Shown: in pieces, positions 1-4,895 of the stretch | How the letters are laid out: the number at the start of each line of letters is the position of its first letter | How positions within the stretch are numbered: the stretch's first letter is position 1 | Assembly: GCA_947440875.1 (NCBI GenBank) | Contig: CANETG010000191.1 | Location: 1-5,552 of the forward strand | From: Bacteriovoracaceae bacterium | Lineage (GTDB): Bacteria; Bdellovibrionota; Bacteriovoracia; Bacteriovoracales; Bacteriovoracaceae | Direction of reading: 5' to 3' | DNA: 5,552 nucleotides | Notes under the pieces: model-generated | What the model saw: the letters and a program-made list of their open reading frames with translations, nothing else | Database searches by the model: none | What the model was told of the DNA's origin: nothing | Made by a program: the position numbers and the translations under genes

Positions 1-1
1 A

Positions 2-652
2 CTTTCACGCGAACAAATTGCAGAGCGGATCTCTCGAGAAATGCGCGACGGTTATTATGTGAACCTCGGGATTGGTATCCCGACACTCGTAGCCAACTAC
101 ATTCCGAAAGGAATGGAAGTCATGTTTCAGTCTGAGAATGGAATTCTCGGGATGGGTGAATTTCCGACGGATGAAAACGTTGATGCTGATCTTATCAATG
201 CGGGAAAACAAACGGTCACTGTCATTAAAGGTGCTGCGTTTTTTTCATCCGCTGATTCGTTTGCGATGATTCGTGGAGGTCACGTTGATTTGACTGTTCT
301 CGGAGCGTTTGAAGTGGATCAGACAGGAGCACTCGCTTCGTGGATGATTCCCGGAAAACTCGTCAAAGGCATGGGCGGAGCAATGGATCTCGTTGCTGGT
401 GCAGAAAATATTATCGTCGCAATGTCTCATGCTTCTAAGCACGGCGAATCGAAAATTTTGAAGAAGTGCTCACTCCCGCTCACAGGAGTGGATTGTGTGA
501 AGCTTGTGGTGACGGATCTTGCGGTCATGAGGCTTGAGGGTGGGAAATTTCATCTTTTAGAACGAGCTCCGGGAGTCTCGGTGGAAGAAATTAAAAAACT
601 CACAGAAGCAGAGCTCGTGATTCCTGCGCATGTACCGGAGATGACTTTTTAA
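2..652 (+). CDS. scoB: 3-oxoacid CoA-transferase, subunit B (5' end missing)
   Basis: Subunit B of a succinyl-CoA:3-oxoacid (acetoacetate) CoA-transferase, a cytoplasmic enzyme that moves CoA between succinyl-CoA and acetoacetate together with subunit A. The frame is open from base 2, and 216 residues are visible. An internal ATG at 41 exists, but the 13 codons before it (LSREQIAERISRE) match the usual ScoB N-terminus, so the true start lies a few codons before the window. The YVNLGIGIPTLVANYIP block is followed by QSENGILGMG, whose Glu (codon 134-136) is the family's catalytic glutamate that forms the glutamyl-CoA intermediate. Further family blocks are SADSFAMIRGGHVDLTVLGA, the Gly-rich GKLVKGMGGAMDLV, CSLPLTG and the C-terminal ERAPGVSVEEI and VPEMTF. 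Length is normal and the frame intact. Its ScoA partner is expected immediately upstream. The motifs are seen; the reaction is known for the family; exact substrate preference (acetoacetate or another 3-oxoacid) is inferred. Confidence 0.95.
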   Translation, partial: LSREQIAERISREMRDGYYVNLGIGIPTLVANYIPKGMEVMFQSENGILGMGEFPTDENVDADLINAGKQTVTVIKGAAFFSSADSFAMIRGGHVDLTVLGAFEVDQTGALASWMIPGKLVKGMGGAMDLVAGAENIIVAMSHASKHGESKILKKCSLPLTGVDCVKLVVTDLAVMRLEGGKFHLLERAPGVSVEEIKKLTEAELVIPAHVPEMTF

Positions 653-833
653 TTATTCGGTTTAAACCAACAAAGGGGGCGCGTTCCCACGGTGTCCCCT
701 CGCCTTGAATCACAATAAAACTCAGTTTCGGAATCAAATGATATCCTCTCTGGAATTGCGCCTCATTAATTGCAGCATTCACGGGCATCACTGCGAGAAA
801 AGTAAAAAGAACAAACATGGCCTTCATGGGCAT
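600..833 (-). CDS. Possible small secreted protein, minus strand (doubtful)
   Basis: A 77-codon minus-strand ORF with no family I recognise. The N-terminus looks like a signal peptide: one Lys, then a hydrophobic run (AMFVLFTFLAVMP) and a possible cleavage site at VNA-A, leaving a mature peptide of roughly 55 residues. The start could be the ATG at 833 or the second one at 827, which gives the more typical MKAMFVLF start. No convincing Shine-Dalgarno sequence precedes either. A TATAAA box on this strand (877-882) could be a -10 element, but no good -35 accompanies it. The last 53 bases overlap the 3' end of scoB in the opposite direction, and the ORF reads through the hairpin at 674-700. It could equally be a chance ORF with a hydrophobic start. 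The signal-peptide shape is seen; that it is expressed is inference. Confidence 0.3.
   Translation of the reverse strand: MPMKAMFVLFTFLAVMPVNAAINEAQFQRGYHLIPKLSFIVIQGEGTPWERAPFVGLNRIIKKSSPVHAQESRALLL
674..700 (+). terminator. GC-rich hairpin downstream of scoB
   Basis: AGGGGGCGC (674-682) pairs with GTGTCCCCT (692-700) to give a 9-bp stem around a 9-base loop. Two of the pairs are G-U, so the fold is better in + strand RNA than in minus-strand RNA. It starts 21 bases after the scoB stop, where a terminator would be expected. There is no T-tract after it (CGCCTTGAATC follows), so it is not a standard intrinsic terminator. It could stabilise the 3' end of the mRNA or help Rho-dependent termination, or simply be chance. 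Confidence 0.25.
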
Positions 834-951
834 GATACTGACATGGATATCCGACCCCCGAAAAGACGATGTAAATTTTATAGGCTCGCAAGTCTGTAAT
901 CACTACAATCTTTCACCACCCAATCAGTATCCGTGATTAGATTCGTCCGCT
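834..951 (+). promoter_or_regulatory. Upstream region of the exported-protein gene, weak promoter-like boxes
   Basis: Non-coding sequence before the gene at 952. The only + strand promoter-like element I see is TACAAT at 904-909 (one mismatch to TATAAT), about 42 bases before the start codon. The bases at the expected -35 position (881-886, TAGGCT) do not resemble TTGACA. No strong Shine-Dalgarno sequence lies within 15 bases of the ATG at 952. Nothing else is supported in the 299-base gap from 653 to 951 apart from the hairpin and the doubtful minus-strand ORF listed separately. Confidence 0.2.
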
Positions 952-1428
952 ATGAAGACAATCATTTTATTCAGTACTCTTCTCACCAGCACTCTTTCTC
1001 TGGCGTGTGCGGACTTAAAAAATAAGCCTGCCTATTTCTCGCAAAAAGGAATTTCCTGCGGGGCGATCGTTAATAAAATCATCGAGCCAAAAATCTCTAT
1101 ACGAGGAAAGACCTACGCCATCGCAATGGACTTGGGAGATCAGTCAGGCGAATGTCCGGATCCCCTTCGCGGATGTTACCCTCCCCATCACAACGTTCAA
1201 AAACGTGGAAACGCGATCTGCAAAGCTTACGGGATGGGAAAATACGCAAAGTCGAACAGCTATAGTCCGATTTTCCATAGTTCTCATCGCACACCGGATG
1301 TCATGGCCAGACTCAAAAGAACAAACGCCCAAACATTTGCCCCAGCACTGGTGACTATCAATCATAGTCGCTCTGACTACTCCGAGATCCGCGAAGTCTG
1401 GTGCCATAAGACCTACCCCAAACGCTGA
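952..1428 (+). CDS. Exported cysteine-containing protein of unknown function
   Basis: A 158-residue protein whose family I do not recognise. Residues 1-20 form a clear Sec signal peptide: MKT, a hydrophobic stretch rich in L, S and T, then ACA-D, which fits signal peptidase I cleavage after Ala20. Cys19 sits in SLAC, which is only a poor lipobox because position -3 is Ser, so a lipoprotein is possible but less likely. The mature part has five cysteines (36, 68, 75, 90, 151), suggesting disulfide bonding in the periplasm or outside. Cys68 and Cys75 flank the short loop CPDPLRGC; Cys90 (AICKAYGMG) and Cys151 (EVWCH) bracket the C-terminal half, which is basic and rich in His and Ser. I see no catalytic motif I can name and no membrane segment after the signal peptide. 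The ATG is chosen because it begins the signal peptide; no good ribosome site is visible. It ends 20 bases before proB but has no evident functional link to it. Confidence 0.75.
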   Translation: MKTIILFSTLLTSTLSLACADLKNKPAYFSQKGISCGAIVNKIIEPKISIRGKTYAIAMDLGDQSGECPDPLRGCYPPHHNVQKRGNAICKAYGMGKYAKSNSYSPIFHSSHRTPDVMARLKRTNAQTFAPALVTINHSRSDYSEIREVWCHKTYPKR

Positions 1429-1448
1429 TTCTCCCTTAGACTATTTCC

Positions 1449-2549
1449 ATGACAAGAATTGTAATTAAAGTGGGCTCGCTTACGGTGACTGATGAATCCG
1501 GTGGCGTCTCAATTGAAAAAATCGAAAAAATCGTCGCAGAACTCATGGATCTGAAAGCACTTGGATACTTTCCCATCCTTGTGAGTTCGGGCGCCATCAA
1601 TTCCGGAAGAGGGCTCATCAAAAAGCCTGATGAAAAGAAGATGATGATTTCATATCAGCAGGCAGCAGCAGCCGTGGGACAGCCTCTTCTTATGAAAGCC
1701 TATGTCGATGCACTTGAAAAATGCGGCGCTCACTGCGCGCAGATTTTAGTAACTCATGAAGACTTTAAAGAACGAAAACGTTTTCTCAATATTCGAAATA
1801 CAATCAATCAACTTGTCGCCAATAATATTTTTCCTATCGTGAATGAAAATGACACCGTTTCATTTGATGAAATCACAGTTGGTGATAATGATCAGCTCGC
1901 TGTGATGATGGCGGAAGCGACAGACGCTGAAAAACTAATTTTACTGACTGAAGCGGATGGTCTCTATAATAAAAATCCGAAAGAAGCGGATGCCGTGAGA
2001 TTTGATGTTGTCGACTTTAAGGATGATTTCTCGGGAGTGAAGTTCGCAGCTAAAACGTCTGTCGGTCGCGGTGGGATGGACACGAAACTCAAGGCCGTGC
2101 GGAAACTCACTCCGTTAGGTGTGGATGTCATTATTGGAACATTTCTCATCGAGAAACCTCTAACGAGGCTCCTAGAAAAGAAAGGTGGAACACTTTTTAA
2201 AGGAAATCCGGAGAGACAAAAATCCAAACGGAAGTCGTGGCTCTCGACTGTTGTGAAAAATGATGCCTGGGTTGTGGTGGATGATGGTTGCCTCAAGGCC
2301 CTTTCCGATCAGAACACCTCAATTCTTCCCATCGGAATCAAAAAAGTGCATGGGATCTTTAAGCGCGGAGATGTCATTCAGGTGAAGAATAAAAATCGAA
2401 TCGTTGCCGTGGGAATCTCCGAGTATGATCATCGGGAGCTTGAACTCATTAAAGGCAAGAAATCTTCTGAGATCGGCGCGGTGATTGAAAATCCGCCGTC
2501 TAAAGTGGCCATCCATAAGGATAATCTTCTGGTGAAAAAGGATCATTGA
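1449..2549 (+). CDS. proB: Glutamate 5-kinase (gamma-glutamyl kinase)
   Basis: The first enzyme of proline synthesis: it phosphorylates the gamma-carboxyl of glutamate with ATP in the cytoplasm, and the unstable product passes to ProA. At 366 residues it has the two-domain length typical of bacterial ProB. The amino-acid-kinase domain (about 1-255) shows IKVGS (6-10), VSSGAINSG (45-53), QAAAAVGQ (71-78), NENDTV (132-137) and GDNDQLA (145-151) for glutamate binding, LTEADGLY (166-173) and the nucleotide-site GRGGMDTKLKA (206-216). A C-terminal PUA domain (about 270-360) follows the linker KSKRKSWL. The ATG is chosen because MTRIVIKVGS aligns with the family start; no clear Shine-Dalgarno sequence is visible, and the gene lies only 20 bases after the exported-protein gene. 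ProB is usually feedback-inhibited by proline; nothing here shows whether this one is. A 238-base spacer separates it from proA. Confidence 0.97.
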   Translation: MTRIVIKVGSLTVTDESGGVSIEKIEKIVAELMDLKALGYFPILVSSGAINSGRGLIKKPDEKKMMISYQQAAAAVGQPLLMKAYVDALEKCGAHCAQILVTHEDFKERKRFLNIRNTINQLVANNIFPIVNENDTVSFDEITVGDNDQLAVMMAEATDAEKLILLTEADGLYNKNPKEADAVRFDVVDFKDDFSGVKFAAKTSVGRGGMDTKLKAVRKLTPLGVDVIIGTFLIEKPLTRLLEKKGGTLFKGNPERQKSKRKSWLSTVVKNDAWVVVDDGCLKALSDQNTSILPIGIKKVHGIFKRGDVIQVKNKNRIVAVGISEYDHRELELIKGKKSSEIGAVIENPPSKVAIHKDNLLVKKDH

Positions 2550-2575
2550 TTCCCTTTTTGGTTCATGCCTATAAT
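2546..2575 (+). promoter_or_regulatory. Sigma70-type promoter at the end of proB
   Basis: A perfect TATAAT (-10) at 2570-2575 is preceded, across 18 bases, by TTGATT (2546-2551), which matches TTGACA at its first four positions. The -35 overlaps the proB stop codon (2547-2549). Transcription would be expected to begin around 2581-2584, exactly at the first base-paired position of the folded region that follows. That coincidence supports both calls. It would drive either a free small RNA or a proA transcript with a leader of about 205 bases. The boxes are seen; activity is inference. Confidence 0.55.
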
Positions 2576-2581
2576 TAAGAG

Positions 2582-2700
2582 AACTGGCGGTATTCACCGT
2601 CAGCTGGCAAAGGGGCCCGTACTGTTCATGCAGGTAAGAAATGTGGTGAACAGTACGCTCCAAGTCCCTATTCAAATTCATTGCCGCTGATTAATTTGTT
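2582..2700 (+). ncRNA. Candidate structured RNA between proB and proA (small RNA or proA leader)
   Basis: This region is packed with nested inverted repeats. Helix A: CTGGCGGT (2584-2591) with ACCGTCAG (2596-2603), 8 bp including one G-U, around a four-base loop ATTC. Helix B: CGTACTGTTCA (2618-2628) with TGAACAGTACG (2647-2657), 11 perfect bp, extendable by a T-G pair, around a purine-rich 16-base loop. Helix C: TCAGC plus GGCAA (2600-2610, T2605 bulged) with TTGCCGCTGA (2681-2690), 10 bp, enclosing B. Helix D: AGGGG (2611-2615) with TCCCT (2665-2669), stacked inside C. Helices A and C share bases 2600-2603, so they can form fully only one at a time; a shortened C can sit directly on A. The T-rich TTAATTTGTT (2691-2700) follows helix C and could make it a weak terminator. 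A promoter lies just upstream. I do not see the conserved cores of the FMN, glycine, cobalamin, SAM, ZTP, guanidine or c-di-GMP riboswitches, the SRP RNA or the RNase P RNA. The + strand is preferred because of the promoter and the G-U pair. Confidence 0.45.
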
Positions 2701-2763
2701 ACTTCTTCGAAATGACGTACTCCTCGACTCACTCCATTAGAATTTCTCCCTTATCGCTCAACC

Positions 2764-2784
2764 TCTTTAGCGGTAAACTAAGGG
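2764..2784 (+). promoter_or_regulatory. Small hairpin covering the proA ribosome-binding site
   Basis: TCTTTAG (2764-2770) can pair with CTAAGGG (2778-2784), 7 bp with two G-U pairs, around the loop CGGTAAA. The 3' arm contains the only Shine-Dalgarno-like sequence for proA (AAGGG, 2780-2784), three bases before the ATG at 2788, a rather tight spacing. If it forms, the hairpin would partly hide the ribosome site. It is short and weak and may be coincidence. A TAGAAT box at 2738-2743 might be a second, proA-proximal -10, but no suitable -35 accompanies it. Confidence 0.25.
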
Positions 2785-2787
2785 CTT

Positions 2788-3963
2788 ATGACAGTCACAG
2801 AAATTGCCCAAAGGGCAAAACAAACAGCACTTAAACTTCAGTCTCTTCCCGAGGATCACAGAGTGAAAGCTCTTCATGCTTTGGGACATGCACTGGAAAA
2901 AAACGCTGCCGTTATTCTTGAAGCCAACGCTAAAGATCTCGCCGCTGCTAAAAAAAGTAAGCTCTCGGCAGCGATGCTCGATCGTCTGACACTGACGGAA
3001 AAATCCATCCATGGATTTAAAACGATGTGTGATGGAATTGCTTCTCAGCCACGTGTCGTGGGACAGATCATTGAAGAAGTCACTCGTCCGAATGGTTTAC
3101 GAATTCAAAAACAAAGAATTCCAATTGGTGTGATCGGAATGATTTTTGAATCACGTCCGAATGTCGTCATTGATGGCGCTGCTCTGGCGATTAAATCCGG
3201 CAACGCTATTATCTTGAAAGGGGGAAAAGAAGCTCAGTTTTCCAACCGCGCGCTCATGGATGTCATTGAAGAATCAGTGAATAAAATTCTTCCAGAAGGT
3301 TGTGTCTCACTCATTGAAACGCGCGAAGATGTTGAAGAGCTTTTAAAACTTAATCAATATATTGATCTCATGGTTCCGGGTGGCGGAAGTGCGCTGATTG
3401 AACACGTGAGAAAAAATGCGACTATGCCCGTTGTGGCTCACGACAAAGGACTTTGTCACATCTACGTTCACAAAGATGCGGACGTTAACAGAGTCATACC
3501 GATTGTCCTGAACGCTAAAGTCAGCCGCCCTGGAGTCTGTAATGCGGTTGAGACTCTCCTTATTCACAAAGATTATGCTGATAAAGAAAAAGTGATCGAA
3601 GCCCTGAAAGCCGAAGGTGTGGAGATCCGTGAAGAATACGACACAGAATTTCTGGATAACATTATCTCACTCAAAATCGTAGCTGATGAACATGAAGCGA
3701 TTACTCATATTCAGAAACATGGCTCTCATCATACAGAGGCGATTCTCGCGAAAGACTACAAAGTAATTGAACTTTTCCTGAACTCACTTGATGCTTCGGC
3801 CATTGTTGTGAATGCTTCTACCCGCTTCAATGATGGCGGGGAGCTTGGTCTAGGAGCTGAACTAGGTATCTCAACATCGAAGCTCCACGCTTATGGACCG
3901 ATGGGTGCAAAAGAAATGACTACTACCCGTTTCCTTGTGACAGGAAACGGACAAATCAGATAG
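2788..3963 (+). CDS. proA: Glutamate-5-semialdehyde dehydrogenase (gamma-glutamyl phosphate reductase)
   Basis: The second step of proline synthesis: NADPH-dependent reduction of gamma-glutamyl phosphate to glutamate 5-semialdehyde, which cyclises spontaneously to pyrroline-5-carboxylate. It is a cytoplasmic member of the aldehyde dehydrogenase superfamily. At 391 residues it is slightly shorter than the roughly 410-417 of many homologues, but with no visible gap in the core. The cofactor-binding part contains IPIGVIGMIFESRPNV (111-126) and SGNAIILKGGKEA (137-149), followed by DLMVPGGGSALI (193-204). The catalytic cysteine is Cys251 in SRPGVCNAVETLL. The family C-terminal signature GELGLGAELGISTSKLHAYG (351-370) and the closing TTTRFLVTGNGQIR are complete. 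The ATG is chosen because it follows an AAGGG ribosome site and gives the usual N-terminal helix. It may be transcribed from the promoter at the end of proB through a long folded leader, and probably leads a run that continues into yajQ nine bases downstream. Confidence 0.97.
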   Translation: MTVTEIAQRAKQTALKLQSLPEDHRVKALHALGHALEKNAAVILEANAKDLAAAKKSKLSAAMLDRLTLTEKSIHGFKTMCDGIASQPRVVGQIIEEVTRPNGLRIQKQRIPIGVIGMIFESRPNVVIDGAALAIKSGNAIILKGGKEAQFSNRALMDVIEESVNKILPEGCVSLIETREDVEELLKLNQYIDLMVPGGGSALIEHVRKNATMPVVAHDKGLCHIYVHKDADVNRVIPIVLNAKVSRPGVCNAVETLLIHKDYADKEKVIEALKAEGVEIREEYDTEFLDNIISLKIVADEHEAITHIQKHGSHHTEAILAKDYKVIELFLNSLDASAIVVNASTRFNDGGELGLGAELGISTSKLHAYGPMGAKEMTTTRFLVTGNGQIR

Positions 3964-3972
3964 AGGATTATT

Positions 3973-4467
3973 ATGGCTTCGTTTGACTTAGTTTCAAGAA
4001 TTGATGAGATGGAACTTCAGAACGCACTTAAGAATACTGAAAAGATGATCCTCGGACGCTATGACTTCAAAGGTTCAGATGCGAATGCTGAACACAAAGA
4101 GAAAGAAGGAATTATCGAGATCCGCGCGGAAGATGAAATGAAGGTAAAAGCTGTACTCGATATTCTCCAGACAAATATGGGGAAACGTGGAATCGGTGTC
4201 CGCGGTATGAAAGTTTCTGAAATCGAAAACTCAGGCCTCAAAAGTAAAAAGCTGACTCTTACACTCACTTCGGGTTTTGATAAAGACTCTCAGAAACTCA
4301 TGAACCGCCTCATTAAAGAATCAGGCTTTAAAGGTAAGACTCAATATATGGATGAAAAATATCGCTGCGAAAGTAAAAGCATCGATGATCTCCAAGTCCT
4401 TTATCAATTTTTAAGAACTCATAAAGATATGAATCTCGAACTCCGTATGGAAAACATGAAAAGGTAG
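3973..4467 (+). CDS. yajQ: YajQ family (DUF520) nucleotide-binding protein
   Basis: A member of the YajQ/DUF520 family, small cytoplasmic proteins with two ferredoxin-like domains. Family members bind nucleotides or RNA, and a Xanthomonas homologue has been described as a cyclic-di-GMP effector; which role applies here is unknown. The length, 164 residues, is standard. Family features are SFDLVSRID at the N-terminus, YDFKGS (30-35), KAVLDILQ (59-66), KRGI (71-74), GFDKDSQK (101-108) and DDLQ (138-141). The second half departs from the usual pattern: where homologues commonly read VRVTGKKRDDLQ, this one has YRCESKSIDDLQ, and the tail LELRMENMKR is unusual. A good ribosome site (GAGGA, 3963-3967) sits five bases before the ATG and overlaps the last base of the proA stop, so it is probably cotranscribed with proA. 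The family call is firm, the function is not. Confidence 0.93.
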   Translation: MASFDLVSRIDEMELQNALKNTEKMILGRYDFKGSDANAEHKEKEGIIEIRAEDEMKVKAVLDILQTNMGKRGIGVRGMKVSEIENSGLKSKKLTLTLTSGFDKDSQKLMNRLIKESGFKGKTQYMDEKYRCESKSIDDLQVLYQFLRTHKDMNLELRMENMKR

Positions 4468-4472
4468 GACTT

Positions 4473-4895
4473 ATGTCAGCAACACCGATGATGGATCAAG
4501 TGAACAACGATATTAAAGATGCGATGAGAGCAAAGGATGCGATGAAACTCGAAGCCTTACGTATGCTCAAGGCAGAATTTATTAAAAACAATACAGCTGC
4601 CAAGCCAACAGATGAACTTTCAATTACCGTATCGCACGCAAAACGCCTGACGGATTCTCTTGAAATGTACAAATCAGGCACTGAAGCACATGACAAACTT
4701 TTGAAAGAAATCGAAGTGATCAAAGTCTATCTTCCAAAAGCAATGACGGAAGCAGAAGTGGTCGCACTCATCAATGACTTCAAAGCAAAAGGTGCTAAAG
4801 ACATGGGTGCCATGATGAAAGAACTTCAGCCTCAGATTAAGGGGAAGTTTGACGGGAAACGCGCTTCAGAATTAGTGAAAGCTGCATTTGCCTGA
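4473..4895 (+). CDS. yqeY: GatB/YqeY domain-containing protein
   Basis: A stand-alone YqeY-type protein of 140 residues, close to the family's usual 145-150. The fold resembles the tail domain of the amidotransferase subunit GatB, which contacts tRNA in the Glu/Asp-tRNA amidotransferase. The role of free-standing YqeY proteins is not established, and no gatA or gatC is visible here. Family features are DIKDAMRAKD (13-22), LEALRMLKAEF (27-37 region), the central helix ending in EIEVIKVYLPKAMTEAEV (79-96) and the C-terminal KDMGAMMKELQPQIKGKFDG (109-128) followed by ASELVKAAF. It is charged throughout, with no signal peptide or membrane segment. The first ATG gives the family start; an AAGG ribosome site lies eight bases upstream within the end of yajQ. 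It begins five bases after the yajQ stop, and its own stop overlaps the start of the next gene, which suggests one mRNA for all three. Confidence 0.93.
   Translation: MSATPMMDQVNNDIKDAMRAKDAMKLEALRMLKAEFIKNNTAAKPTDELSITVSHAKRLTDSLEMYKSGTEAHDKLLKEIEVIKVYLPKAMTEAEVVALINDFKAKGAKDMGAMMKELQPQIKGKFDGKRASELVKAAFA

Noticed and set aside
705..899. A 64-codon + strand ORF after scoB (TTG start) rich in His, Lys and Arg
   Set aside because: It has no ribosome site or recognisable domain, and it lies opposite the more protein-like minus-strand ORF; probably chance.
2535..2559. AAAAAGG ... CCTTTTT inverted repeat across the proB stop, resembling an intrinsic terminator
   Set aside because: The GC part of the stem is only 2-3 bp, the T-run is itself part of the stem, and the element overlaps the better-supported promoter.
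2618..2657. The long inverted repeat as an operator for a dimeric repressor such as LexA
   Set aside because: The arms are separated by about 18 bases, the sequence matches no operator I know, and the nested helices around it fit an RNA fold better.
2319..2681. A 120-codon minus-strand ORF across the end of proB and the spacer
   Set aside because: It is mostly antisense to the well-supported proB PUA domain, shows no family motifs, and its start lies within the folded RNA region.
2582..2700. Known riboswitch (FMN, ZTP, c-di-GMP), SRP RNA or RNase P RNA
   Set aside because: Short resemblances such as GGCGGT or ACTGGCG occur, but the conserved cores and loops of these families are absent by eye.
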